DNA from: Bacteroidota bacterium
GTDB lineage: Bacteria; Bacteroidota; Ignavibacteria; Kryptoniales; JAKASW01
Reading direction: 5' to 3'
DNA: 64,000 bases
Assembly (NCBI GenBank): GCA_021812985.1
Contig: JAKAMG010000006.1
Span: 25,901 to 89,900 of the forward strand
Positions 8,580 to 17,409 of the stretch are shown here, one piece after another (positions within the stretch are counted from its first letter, which is position 1; every line of letters begins with the position of its first letter). The notes beneath the pieces were generated by a model that did not search any database, was not told where the DNA came from, and saw nothing but the letters and a program-made list of their open reading frames with translations. Made by a program: the position numbers and the translations under genes.

Positions 8580-10258
8580 GAAAAACATATTTGATAATCG
8601 TCCCATTGATCGCGACAGCGCTTATGCTGGCTGGCTGTGGCAAATCTCAAAGAGGGAGCGGTACAGCTAGCGGAGATTCGACCGTAGTCGGCGCCAGCTC
8701 CGGCGCACGGAAAGTCTTGTTCTGGTACGATCCCATGAATCCGACAGTCCACTTCGACCACCCCGGGAAATCTCCGTTCATGGATATGGAGCTTCAGCCG
8801 ATGTATGCCGACCGGAACGTTTCCAATCCAAACATGATTTCTGTGGATCCTGCCATGGTACAAAACATCGGTGTTGTAACGGCGCCGGTCGAACGCCGCC
8901 GGCTTACCAGGACTATCAACACGTACGGCGTAGTAATGCCGGACGAGAAGAGCATAAGCGACATAAATACGCGCGTCAGCGGCTGGATTGACAGACTATA
9001 CTTTGACTATACCGGCATGACTGTTCGAAAGGGAGAGCCGATGGCCGTCATATACAGCCCTGAGCTGATTGCCGCCGAACAGGAATTCCTGCAATCCGTG
9101 AGCTTTGCGGGAGTCAGCGGGAACGGCGTAACACAGTCAAATCCTCTAATAGCCAGCGCGCGTCAACGTCTCGCATTCTTCGGGATGAGCGACGGGGAAA
9201 TCAATGAGCTTCAAAAGACAGGTAAGGTAAACGACCGGGTCACGATTTATTCTCCAAGTGACGGTGTGATTTTGGAAAAGGATGTATTCGAGGGACAGAA
9301 GATTTCCGAAGGCCAAAGTCTTTTCAGGGTCGCGAACCTCTACCAAGTGTGGATTCTCGCCGACGTATTCAAGATTGACATGCCGTTTCTGAAACTCGGC
9401 TCACCGGCGACCGTGAGCTACAGCAGTTCTGAATCATATGATGGGGAGGTCGATTTCGTCTACCCTGAAGTCGATGCCGCGGCAAGAAGCGTGAAAGTCA
9501 GGATCCCGCTCTACAATCCTGACATGGATATGAAAGTCGGACAGTATGTGAATGTCACGATTCGTTCGCAGGTTAGCTATGACGCGGTCGCGGTCCCTTC
9601 ACAGGCGGTAATCAACACGGGGCTCAGGCAGGTTGTCGCTGTGGCTCTCGGAGCAGGAAAATTTGAAATTCGTCAGGTAAAACTGGGCGCGTATGCAGAT
9701 GGTTATTACGAGGTGCTCGATGGCCTCGACGAGGGAGAAATGGTGGTGACGTCAGGACAATTTCTTATCGATTCCGACGCGAACCTGCGTGAGGCTGGCG
9801 CCGCCATGGCCGGCATGTCCATGCCGCCCCCTTCGCCCGGAACTCCCGATGGGCAAAACGGAAGCACTGACGACATGCCTGGAATGAATGTACCCACTCA
9901 TGGAAACGGTTCAGCTGAACGCACGGAGGACATGCCCGGCATGGATATGCATGGCAAGGGGATGGACCATCTAACGCATAACGGAGACCACCGAACGGGG
10001 AACGGATCAACGCAAAGCATGGATATGCCGGGGATGAATATGAGATCCAGGAAGAAGACGGTGAAGAGAAGCTCCATGGAAGGCATCGGGATGCCAGGAT
10101 TGGACATGTCGGGCCACGCCGCGAAGAAGATGAACGCGGAGCGGAAGACGAAATCGGTAAAGCCTAAGAATAATGATTCCATGGACGGAATGGACATTAA
10201 CATGCCCGGAATGAAGATGGGCAACATGTCAAACGATAGTACGAGACAGGAGCACTGA
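8576..10258 (+). CDS. cusB: CusB-like periplasmic adaptor with Met/His-rich C-terminal extension
   Basis: A 560-residue RND membrane-fusion protein. A lipobox (LMLAGC) suggests a lipoprotein anchor. The N-terminal metal site FWYDPMNPT..SPFMDMELQP places Met54, Met69 and Met71 where E. coli CusB binds Cu(I)/Ag(I). The hairpin, lipoyl and beta-barrel domains follow to about residue 400 (YSPELIAAEQEF; VYSPSDG-like IYSPSDGVILEKDVFEGQ). The last ~155 residues are an extra low-complexity tail with over 20 methionines and several histidines, built around five MPGM/MPGL units. It overlaps cusC by four bases and lies one base before cusA. The tail is unusual compared with ~400-residue family members and probably adds metal-binding capacity. 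Confidence 0.9.
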   Translation: MRKTYLIIVPLIATALMLAGCGKSQRGSGTASGDSTVVGASSGARKVLFWYDPMNPTVHFDHPGKSPFMDMELQPMYADRNVSNPNMISVDPAMVQNIGVVTAPVERRRLTRTINTYGVVMPDEKSISDINTRVSGWIDRLYFDYTGMTVRKGEPMAVIYSPELIAAEQEFLQSVSFAGVSGNGVTQSNPLIASARQRLAFFGMSDGEINELQKTGKVNDRVTIYSPSDGVILEKDVFEGQKISEGQSLFRVANLYQVWILADVFKIDMPFLKLGSPATVSYSSSESYDGEVDFVYPEVDAAARSVKVRIPLYNPDMDMKVGQYVNVTIRSQVSYDAVAVPSQAVINTGLRQVVAVALGAGKFEIRQVKLGAYADGYYEVLDGLDEGEMVVTSGQFLIDSDANLREAGAAMAGMSMPPPSPGTPDGQNGSTDDMPGMNVPTHGNGSAERTEDMPGMDMHGKGMDHLTHNGDHRTGNGSTQSMDMPGMNMRSRKKTVKRSSMEGIGMPGLDMSGHAAKKMNAERKTKSVKPKNNDSMDGMDINMPGMKMGNMSNDSTRQEH

Positions 10259-10259
10259 C

Positions 10260-13200
10260 ATGCTTGCGAAAATAATTGAATGGTCGATAAAGAATCGCTT
10301 CATAGTCATGCTGCTCCTGATCTTCCTACTGGCGGCGGGCTATTACTCTCTGTCGACAAGCCCCGTCGACGCGATCCCGGATTTGAGCGATGTCCAGGTG
10401 ATTGTGTACACGGAGTATCCCGGCCAGTCGCCGACGGTGGTACAGGACCAGGTCACGTATCCGCTCACCTCATCTCTCATTTCGCTTCCAAATGCAAAAG
10501 TCGTACGCGGTTACTCCTACTTCGGATTCTCGCTGGTCTACATAATCTTCAAAGATGGCACAGATCTCTACTGGGCCCGAAGCCGTGTTCTGGAGTACCT
10601 CAATTATGCGGCTAAGCGATTACCGCAGGGGGTGATGCCCGCTCTTGGTCCTGACGCCACGCCTGTCGGCTGGGTCTACGAGTATGCTCTCAAGTCCGAC
10701 AAGAGAAGCCTTGGGGACTTGCGCTCGATACAGGATTATTATTTAAAGTATGGGCTATCGACAGTACCGGGTGTCGCAGAGGTCGCGAGCGTCGGCGGAT
10801 ACGTGAAGGAGTGGAGGGCCACGCTCGACCCGCGCAAACTTTTGGCATACCACATTTCTCCCATGCAGGTGATGAACTCCATCAAGGAAAGCAACAACGA
10901 CGTAGGCGGGGAGGTCATCGACCATGCCGGGTATGAGCTGATGATTAGAGGTCTTGGTTACATCAAGACACCGGACGACATGAAGAATATTCCTCTCGGT
11001 GTATCCCGCGGCGGTAGATTCTACCCGCTCTCTGGCGCTATGGGTACGGCACAGAACGGGAGCGCTGAATCCGGTTCTATGAACAGTGGGTCTTCTCAGC
11101 AGGGGATGGGACGGAGCGCGGGGAGTGCAACTTCAGACACGCGGAATCTTGTCTCTGCCTACCAGTCTCCTGCATCCGATTTTTCCACCGGAACTCCGGT
11201 TCTCCTTGGAGACGTTGCAGATGTCGAGGTAGTCGCGGCCGCGCGGCGCGGAGTGGCGGATCTGAACGGCGAAGGAGACGTTGTCGGAGGTATAATCGAG
11301 ATGCGATACGGGGAGAACGCGCTCAAAGTCATCGAGGGGGTTAAGGCAAAACTCGCCGAGCTGAAACAGGGGCTACCGCCTGACGTCCATATAGTTCCCG
11401 TCTACGACAGGGCTGACCTGATCCAAAGAGCTATCAACACACTTCGGGACAAGCTCATAGAGGAATCAATCATAGTGGCTTTGGTTTGCCTCCTCTTCCT
11501 GTTCCACTTCAGAAGCGGGTTCGTCGCGATATTCACTCTCCCCACCGCGATACTCATGGCATTCATCGTGATGAGGTGGCAAGGACTTAACGCGAATATT
11601 ATGTCACTCGGAGGGATTGCCGTTGCGATTGGAGCGATGGTGGACTCCGCCATAATCATGATCGAGAACGCCCACAAACATATCGAGGAGGATGGCGGGA
11701 AGACGGACAGGTGGACACTCATCACTGAATCGTCGAAGGAGGTCGGCCCGTCTCTGTTCTACTCACTTCTCGTGATAACCGTATCGTTCGTGCCAGTGTT
11801 TGCTTTGACCGGACAATCCGGTCGCCTGTTCAAGCCGCTCGCGTTTACCAAGACTTATTCGATGGCGGCCGCCGCGCTACTCGGCATAACTGTCGTACCC
11901 ATTCTGATGGGATACTTCATAAGGGGAAAAGTGCCGCCGGAAGAAAGGAATCCAATCAACCGGATATTGATGAAATTATATGCTCCGGTACTTGATTTCG
12001 TATTGAAATTCAAATGGTGGGTTCTCGGTGTTGCTTTGCTGATAATGGGAGTCACGGTCTATCCCTACATGAGGCTTGGTTCAGAGTTCATGCCGCCACT
12101 TTGGGAGGGAACCCTCCTCTACATGCCTTCCACGTTTCCGGGAATCTCCATTACGCAGGCACGCCAGACGCTCGAGATGACGGACAAGATCATAAAGAAA
12201 TTTCCGGAAGTCACGACCGTGTTTGGAAAAGCGGGTAGAGCGAATACACCTCTGGATCCGGCCGGTCTTGACATGTTCGAGACAACAGTGAATCTCAAGC
12301 CTGAATCTGAATGGCCAAAGGGAATGACGCCGGAAAAACTGAAAGCGGCTCTGAATGATGCCCTTCAGGTTCCGGGCCTTTCAAATGTCTGGACCATGCC
12401 CATCAAGAATCGCGTAGACATGACCAGCACCGGGATCAAAAGCCAGATCGGCATAAAAGTCATGGGGCCTGATCTCGATTCGCTCCAGGCTATAGGGGAG
12501 AGGATAGAGGCTCTTCTGAAGAAACTTCCTGAAACCTCGAGCGCGTTCGCGGAGCGTGTCGGATTCGGAAATTATGTCGACTTCAAGATAGACCGGGTCG
12601 AAGCGGCGAGATACGATCTGAGTGTGGAAGATATTGAAGACGTTATTAAAAGCGCAATGGGCGGCATGCCAGTTGGGCAGATCGTCTCAGGCATTGAGCG
12701 TTACCCGATCACCGTCCGCTACGCGCTCGAACAAAGGGACAATCCAGAAGCCCTGAAACGCGTTCTTGTCCCCACGCCTACCGGAGCCCAAATTCCGATA
12801 GGGGATGTGGCGCAAATGATAATTCATCACGGCCCGATGTTCATCAGGACGGAAGGCGCCGTTCCGACCATCTACGTCTTCGTGGATGCAAACACTTCAG
12901 ACATAGGTGGATACGTCTCCAAAGCAAAGCAATACCTTGCGCAGAATCTCAAGGTTCCGACGGGCTACTTCATAACCTGGAGCGGACAATTCGAGTTCAT
13001 GCAGGAAGCCGCGAGGACTTTGTGGCTCATAATTCCGGCCACGCTGCTCCTTGTCCTCCTCATCATCCACCTCAACACGAAGTCCCTGACGAAAACGCTC
13101 ATCGTCATGCTTGCCGTCCCGTTCTCACTCGTGGGGGCGATATGGTTCCTTTACATACTCGGTTACAACCTCAGCGTAGCGGTCGCGGTCGGCATGATTG

Positions 13201-13592
13201 CGCTTGCAGGCCTCGATGCTGAAACTGGTGTGGTGATGCTCTTATATCTGGACATCGCATACGAAAAGATGAAGAATGCCGGACATATGCTGACATCTGC
13301 ACATCTTAAGGAAGCCATACACGAGGGTGCTGTGAGAAGAGTTCGCCCCAAGATGATGACCGCTTCTGCAATCTTCGCGGGCCTGCTCCCGATTATGTGG
13401 GCCACCGGGACAGGCGCTGACGTGATGAAGAGGATCGCGGCTCCAATGGTTGGAGGAGTAGTCACAAGCGTGCTTCTTGAACTCATGGTCTATCCGGTGA
13501 TTTATTATCTCTGGAGGAGACGGGAACTGAGACAAAAAGCGGGTATTGTCGAAAGCTTTTCGCAAGGGGGGAAGGAGCCTGAAGGTAGGTAA
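10260..13592 (+). CDS. cusA: CusA-like heavy-metal RND efflux pump
   Basis: A 1110-residue RND transporter of the heavy-metal efflux class, with 12 expected transmembrane helices and signature stretches SPVDAIPDLSDVQVIVYTEY, AIGAMVDSAIIMIENAHKH and GLDAETGVVMLLYLD. The three methionines that form the Cu(I)/Ag(I) site in E. coli CusA are present at the same mutual spacing of 50 and 49 residues (LYMPST, LDMFETT, RVDMTSTG), so monovalent copper/silver is the likely substrate and not zinc/cobalt. An extra Ser/Gly/Met-rich insert of roughly 60 residues sits around residues 260-320. It uses the proton gradient and works with the CusB and CusC proteins upstream. A hairpin at 13601-13639 follows. Confidence 0.93.
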   Translation: MLAKIIEWSIKNRFIVMLLLIFLLAAGYYSLSTSPVDAIPDLSDVQVIVYTEYPGQSPTVVQDQVTYPLTSSLISLPNAKVVRGYSYFGFSLVYIIFKDGTDLYWARSRVLEYLNYAAKRLPQGVMPALGPDATPVGWVYEYALKSDKRSLGDLRSIQDYYLKYGLSTVPGVAEVASVGGYVKEWRATLDPRKLLAYHISPMQVMNSIKESNNDVGGEVIDHAGYELMIRGLGYIKTPDDMKNIPLGVSRGGRFYPLSGAMGTAQNGSAESGSMNSGSSQQGMGRSAGSATSDTRNLVSAYQSPASDFSTGTPVLLGDVADVEVVAAARRGVADLNGEGDVVGGIIEMRYGENALKVIEGVKAKLAELKQGLPPDVHIVPVYDRADLIQRAINTLRDKLIEESIIVALVCLLFLFHFRSGFVAIFTLPTAILMAFIVMRWQGLNANIMSLGGIAVAIGAMVDSAIIMIENAHKHIEEDGGKTDRWTLITESSKEVGPSLFYSLLVITVSFVPVFALTGQSGRLFKPLAFTKTYSMAAAALLGITVVPILMGYFIRGKVPPEERNPINRILMKLYAPVLDFVLKFKWWVLGVALLIMGVTVYPYMRLGSEFMPPLWEGTLLYMPSTFPGISITQARQTLEMTDKIIKKFPEVTTVFGKAGRANTPLDPAGLDMFETTVNLKPESEWPKGMTPEKLKAALNDALQVPGLSNVWTMPIKNRVDMTSTGIKSQIGIKVMGPDLDSLQAIGERIEALLKKLPETSSAFAERVGFGNYVDFKIDRVEAARYDLSVEDIEDVIKSAMGGMPVGQIVSGIERYPITVRYALEQRDNPEALKRVLVPTPTGAQIPIGDVAQMIIHHGPMFIRTEGAVPTIYVFVDANTSDIGGYVSKAKQYLAQNLKVPTGYFITWSGQFEFMQEAARTLWLIIPATLLLVLLIIHLNTKSLTKTLIVMLAVPFSLVGAIWFLYILGYNLSVAVAVGMIALAGLDAETGVVMLLYLDIAYEKMKNAGHMLTSAHLKEAIHEGAVRRVRPKMMTASAIFAGLLPIMWATGTGADVMKRIAAPMVGGVVTSVLLELMVYPVIYYLWRRRELRQKAGIVESFSQGGKEPEGR

Positions 13593-13897
13593 CGTGATGT
13601 CACCTCGGGCGGCGGTTCCCAATGCCGCCGCTTCAGGTGAGTCCCATCGACTGCCCAATGCCGCTTGTAATGTATGATCGGCGACTAACCTGAGTGAAGT
13701 TGCCTGTGAGATGTTCTTTTCGCATCATGGCACGGTGGAGGTCACGCTTCAAAAGCCCTGGATCCATAACCACCGTTCGTAAGTCCCCCTCTTGGTTTGC
13801 CAATGCCCCATCGGAACACTAATTTGCCATAAGTACTGGTTTTGGGTGAAGCTCAGCTGTAATACTGAGAACTTGTTCCGAATAAGGAGGCAATTCG
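13593..13897 (+). other. Intergenic region between cusA and the DUF2339-type gene
   Basis: A 305-bp gap holding the hairpin at 13601-13639 and nothing else that I can support. The base composition falls towards AT just before the next start, where an AAGGAGG-type site (near 13884-13890) precedes ATG 13898. Confidence 0.5.
13601..13639 (+). terminator. Hairpin after cusA
   Basis: CACCT at 13601-13605 pairs with AGGTG at 13635-13639, and CGGCGG at 13610-13615 pairs with CCGCCG at 13625-13630, giving a long interrupted stem eight bases after the cusA stop. No T-run follows, so it may be a transcript-end stabiliser or a weak terminator. Confidence 0.45.
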
Positions 13898-15565
13898 ATG
13901 GACCATGACGATGATTTGATTCGAGAGCTGAGACTCTATTCTCGAACTCTCGAAGATCTCAAATTGAGAATTGAGAGGATTGAAAAACATCTGGAACTTG
14001 AGGCTGCCCCTGCCGATGTCCGACCGGTTCAAAATCCGGAAAACGCGTCAATTATTTCACGTAGTAGCGGACTGGATAATACGGAAAGTGATCTGGAATT
14101 GCGCATTGGACTTTATTGGTTTGGGAGGGTCGGGGTGGTCGCCCTCGTTATCGGATTGGTGTTCCTTTTACTTCAACCCTTCAGTAGTCAGCATCCGGTC
14201 CTTTCGTCTGCAGGTGGCTTCGTGATAGCCGGAGGCGTCATTCTGTTGTCCCGATTTCTAAAACATTCTTTCACACTCCTCTCAGGGTATTTGCTTGGCG
14301 GCGGTTTAATAATTCTCTTTGTCTCAACATTGCACCTTCATTATTTCTCCGCTCAGCCATTTCTCGGCGGAAGCTTTGCGGAAACATTATTGCTCCTCAT
14401 AGCTGTTGGATTCAGTCTAATTGTTTCCATAAGAAGGAAGTCGAGCTACCTTGCCGCGATCAGTCTATCAATGGGTTTTGCCGTAGCTCTCATGAGCGGC
14501 CAGCTGTATTTGTTTTTCGCTGTCTCTTTGATTATGGCTGCTTTGACCTCATTCATCGCGGCCAAGTATCACTGGGTTGGGCTCCTCATTTATGGGATGG
14601 TGGTAACCTATCTCGCCCAGTTGGAGTGGTTCTTCAATAATCCCGCTTTCGGGAACACTCTAGAGTTGAGAGAGATACCTTATGGTGCAATGTTCCTTCT
14701 CCTCCTCCTAACAGCTATATTCTCGCTTTCATTGTTGTTGCGCAACAAGGACGGGAACGAAGGCGTCGACGTCAATCTAAGTGCATTCCTGAACCTGACT
14801 TTCGGCTACGGGCTCTTCATCTTTCTGTCATTACTGAAATTCCAGGATCACTTGCTTTCGTTGCACCTAACGGCGTCACTGGTGTTTTTGCTCCTCGCAA
14901 TCGTTTTCTGGTTGAAGCAAAACAGTAGATTCCGGACGTTTGTGTACGCGATGACGGGGTACACGGCGCTAAGTGTTGCTATAGTGGCAGGCACCGGTAC
15001 ACCGACCTCATTTGTCCTATTGTGCTGGCAGAGTCTGCTCGTCGTCTCCACCGCAGTGTTGTTCCGGTCGAAATACATCGTCATTGCGAATTTCGTAATT
15101 TTTACGATTGTCTTCATAGCTTATCTGGCACTTGCAGGTAGCATCAACATAACGAGCCTGAGTTTCGGGGTCGTGGCAATACTGAGTGCCCGAATTTTGA
15201 ACTGGCAACAGAGCCGGCTTGATCTCAAGACCGACATGCTGCGTTCAGCCTATCTCGTCGCGGCCTTTTTCATATTTCCATACGCATTGTACCACATTGT
15301 TCCCGGCGACTATGTCGGGCTGTCGTGGCTAGGAGTTGCCATAGTCTACTACATCATCAGCGTTTTACTCAAGAATGTGAAATATCGGTGGATGGCTCTA
15401 CTTACGTTTCTTATGACCGCATTTTATTTAATCATAATAGGAACGACGAGACTTGGGCCGACCTTCCGCATAATATCGTTTCTGATACTCGGCATCGCGC
15501 TCCTGGTCATTTCTTTTCTATATGCAAAGATGAGGATGAAATCAGGGACGAAGGACACACGGTAG
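13898..15565 (+). CDS. DUF2339-like polytopic membrane protein
   Basis: A 555-residue protein. Residues 1-60 are a charged, heptad-like helix (LYSRTLEDLKLRIERIEKHL) that probably forms a short cytoplasmic coiled coil. From about residue 65 on, nearly the whole protein is hydrophobic, with some 14-16 transmembrane segments. The first of these, after LELRIGLYWFGRVGVVALVI, matches the conserved entry of DUF2339 predicted membrane proteins. The function of that family is unknown. It has a good ribosome-binding site (AAGGAGG) and stands alone between two hairpins; a strong terminator lies 94 bp downstream. Confidence is good for the family and nil for the role. Confidence 0.75.
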   Translation: MDHDDDLIRELRLYSRTLEDLKLRIERIEKHLELEAAPADVRPVQNPENASIISRSSGLDNTESDLELRIGLYWFGRVGVVALVIGLVFLLLQPFSSQHPVLSSAGGFVIAGGVILLSRFLKHSFTLLSGYLLGGGLIILFVSTLHLHYFSAQPFLGGSFAETLLLLIAVGFSLIVSIRRKSSYLAAISLSMGFAVALMSGQLYLFFAVSLIMAALTSFIAAKYHWVGLLIYGMVVTYLAQLEWFFNNPAFGNTLELREIPYGAMFLLLLLTAIFSLSLLLRNKDGNEGVDVNLSAFLNLTFGYGLFIFLSLLKFQDHLLSLHLTASLVFLLLAIVFWLKQNSRFRTFVYAMTGYTALSVAIVAGTGTPTSFVLLCWQSLLVVSTAVLFRSKYIVIANFVIFTIVFIAYLALAGSINITSLSFGVVAILSARILNWQQSRLDLKTDMLRSAYLVAAFFIFPYALYHIVPGDYVGLSWLGVAIVYYIISVLLKNVKYRWMALLTFLMTAFYLIIIGTTRLGPTFRIISFLILGIALLVISFLYAKMRMKSGTKDTR

Positions 15566-15658
15566 AAAGATCTCTATGAAGGAAAACAACTCATGATGGA
15601 CCTTCAGGAGGCGTCCGCATTACTTGGGAGTGACTTTCGGTCGTCAGACACACGTACG

Positions 15659-15686
15659 GCGGCAGTCCCGTCGACTGCCGCTTTTT
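15659..15686 (+). terminator. Intrinsic terminator after the DUF2339-like gene
   Basis: GCGGCAGT (15659-15666) and ACTGCCGC (15674-15681) form a perfect 8-bp stem with a 7-base loop, followed directly by a T-run (15682-15686). It lies inside an open frame at 15593-15946, which argues that the frame is not a gene. Confidence 0.82.
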
Positions 15687-16070
15687 CTTCTGGTCCCGTA
15701 ACTTGTCTTCGCTTCTGTTTTGGGCGACGCGTGCTCGGTTATCTCATAGCCGTGCAAGTTATGATGTGCTCAATGCAATGTGATATTTTCGAATTGTCCC
15801 GATTGCTAACTGGAGCGATGACTTGGTGTACTGTCATTGGCAATCCAGCAAATAAGATTTTTAATACCAGTCTTGACGGTCTAAATTTAGAAAACCGCCG
15901 GACATCGCTAAGTGAGTCAGCGCAGGACTATGATGGAACTGAATGATTGGCCTGAGGAAAGAGATCCGACTTCAGGTTGTTAATCTTTGGAGATGACGTG
16001 CGGGAACTCGCCCTGCTCGTGAAGGAGAAAGCGAGCCATGCGATGCAGATAGAGAACGAATGGGCAGGAA

Positions 16071-16077
16071 AAGGAGG
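16071..16077 (+). promoter_or_regulatory. Ribosome-binding site that decides the start of the small membrane protein
   Basis: AAGGAGG ends six bases before GTG 16084. It lies inside the longer frame that begins at ATG 16060, which has no such site, so GTG 16084 is the better start. Confidence 0.6.
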
Positions 16078-16083
16078 AAAAAC

Positions 16084-16443
16084 GTGAATATTCTGCTATG
16101 GGTGTTTCAGATTGTGCTGGCCCTGTGGAACCTGGTCGGCGGAATTTATGTGGTAAACAACTACGGAAAGATCGCCAACGGATGGGCATTGGACGCTATG
16201 CCAAAGGCCGGTTGGTTGATACTCGGCGGGCTTCAGATAGTTTTCGCGATAGCTTTGATACTACCGGTCAAGAAGGTCCGCAAACTGACCTCCGTAGCGG
16301 GGGCCTGTCTGGCAATACTATCGCTATTCGGCATCGGACTGTACTTCCAATATGCAGGGTTCCCCGGCATGCTCTGGGGTTTGATCCCTGCCATTCTTGC
16401 CGGCTTCGTCGCCTATAAAAGATGGGGGAACCCGATCGCTTAA
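16084..16443 (+). CDS. Small four-helix membrane protein (DoxX-like)
   Basis: A 119-residue protein with four hydrophobic segments: ILLWVFQIVLALWNLVGGIY, AGWLILGGLQIVFAIALIL, VAGACLAILSLFGIGLYF and GMLWGLIPAILAGFVAY. Size, topology and the ALWNLVGG..G.LQI pattern resemble DoxX-like proteins, a widespread family with poorly defined roles in redox or stress. The start is GTG 16084, set by an AAGGAGG box; ATG 16060 would add eight basic residues. It is monocistronic, with about 970 bp of intergenic DNA downstream. The family assignment is tentative. Confidence 0.7.
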   Translation: MNILLWVFQIVLALWNLVGGIYVVNNYGKIANGWALDAMPKAGWLILGGLQIVFAIALILPVKKVRKLTSVAGACLAILSLFGIGLYFQYAGFPGMLWGLIPAILAGFVAYKRWGNPIA

Positions 16444-16724
16444 TTGCGGAAGGGTGAAGGAGCCTTTTAAACACCAGTGAGCTCAGGATTCGTCTCATAA
16501 ACTGCTCCTGCCCGGAGGAGAATTGTGGTTTGCCGTGAGTGTCCGAGAAATATACTCGTTAGGTACTAGGTCGAGTGAATTGGGATAAAGCGGTCAGACT
16601 GGATGGGGGATCAATTTGTTCCCCCTCGAGTGTCATGGCTTAGGTTCGATCACTCTCCTTAATTGTTCTCAAAATCCTTATCGGGATTATTCCGTCCTGG
16701 CGCTTTAAATGAATCATCCCTTGA

Positions 16725-17048
16725 ATTGGCTACTCGGGTCAACGGTCTGTCTACGGTGGGTCGCTTGAGGTAACAGGAGGAACATATCTTCCGGAAGCGG
16801 ACCTGGCTCCAAATGAACGTCGCCATGTTGCGTGATGCCGCGCTCTGGCTTTCGCTCTCTCACCCACGCGAACCGGTGATCGCGAACATTTAGGAGCGTT
16901 ACTTCGGCAGGATGGAGGCTTCATCGGTGCTGATGGCGTGTATTTCGATCGAATCAAGGGAGGAATGGGCACCCAACACGTAGAATTTGGAATGGATAGC
17001 GTTTCCATGACGAAAGGTCTTTTGTTCGCATCTCAAGCCCCTTCTTAA
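16725..17048 (+). pseudogene. Possible decayed coding remnant
   Basis: One frame is open from 16725 to a TGA at 16833-16835 and again to a TAA at 17046-17048. The second part has a protein-like composition (LLRQDGGFIGADGVYFDRIK, then VEFGMDSVSMTKGLLF) and balanced codon use. The first part (GQRSVYGGSLEVTGGTYLPE) is in the same frame, so a single in-frame stop would separate them. No start codon with a ribosome site, and no family that I recognise. Chance is a real alternative for a run of 70 codons. Confidence 0.25.
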
Positions 17049-17075
17049 CAAGAGGCGGTTAGCTTATTAGTTAAT

Positions 17076-17107
17076 CGACAAGAGGTACTCATAAGTTCCT
17101 CTTGTCG
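17076..17107. repeat. Perfect 10-bp inverted repeat
   Basis: CGACAAGAGG (17076-17085) is exactly complementary to CCTCTTGTCG (17098-17107) across a 12-base spacer. No T-run follows on either side, so it is not an ordinary terminator. It lies about 70 bp upstream of a promoter-like element for the glycan locus and may be a regulator site or the scar of a mobile element. Confidence 0.6.
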
Positions 17108-17176
17108 GACGATCCCTTCCTTCCTCCGGTAGAGAACGGCTTGCGGCGCTCCTTCCGAATTTATGTCACTTTCCAC

Positions 17177-17205
17177 TTGACACGAGTGTCTACATGCTTT
17201 ATCTT
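17177..17205 (+). promoter_or_regulatory. Sigma70-like promoter with overlapping palindrome upstream of the glycan locus
   Basis: TTGACA (17177-17182) and TATCTT (17200-17205) are 17 bases apart. GACAC-GA-GTGTC (17179-17190) overlaps the -35 box as a perfect palindrome, and two more small palindromes, CTTG-N5-CAAG (17203-17215) and GGTATACC (17215-17222), sit at the -10 and start region. The first gene begins ~200 bp downstream. The palindromes are candidate operators for the GntR-LacI regulator encoded at 24728. Bacteroidota often use a different -10 consensus, so the promoter call is tentative. Confidence 0.4.
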
Positions 17206-17409
17206 GATATACAAGGTATACCGAGTATTAACACTTTTGGGAGCTTGCTTCGGGCGATGTCAGTGAAGGTACTAAAGGATCACAGAGCTGAAGCGGAGAA
17301 GGAGATTTCGGCTGAGGTCGAGTTTACGGTCGGAAGTGTGTGCGTTATGATTATCCCATGCGAGAACAGGCTATACACAAGTCATAGATAAACGAATCAG
17401 GAGACCAAC

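Larger units (their letters stand above)
15566..16083 (+). other. Gene-poor region with a terminator
   Basis: Apart from the terminator at 15659-15686, I find no supported feature in these ~520 bp. A 117-codon frame spans the terminator and shows no recognisable protein signature. The promoter of the small membrane protein downstream should lie in the second half but has no clear consensus. Confidence 0.5.
16444..17409 (+). other. Long intergenic region upstream of the glycan locus
   Basis: About 970 bp without an intact gene. It contains a short C/G inverted repeat (GGGGGA 16605-16610 with TCCCCC 16620-16625), a possible coding remnant (16725-17048), a perfect 10-bp inverted repeat (17076-17107) and a promoter-like element with small palindromes (17177-17222). 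A 65-codon frame at 17194-17391 has no protein-like features. Confidence 0.5.

Noticed and set aside
10260..13592. CzcA-type zinc/cobalt/cadmium pump
   Set aside because: The three methionines of the CusA copper/silver site are present at exact spacing.
15593..15946. 117-codon open frame as a gene
   Set aside because: A perfect intrinsic terminator (15659-15686) lies inside it, and it has no protein-like features.
17194..17391. 65-codon frame directly before the T9SS gene
   Set aside because: Starts on the -10 box of a promoter-like element, no ribosome site, no recognisable sequence.
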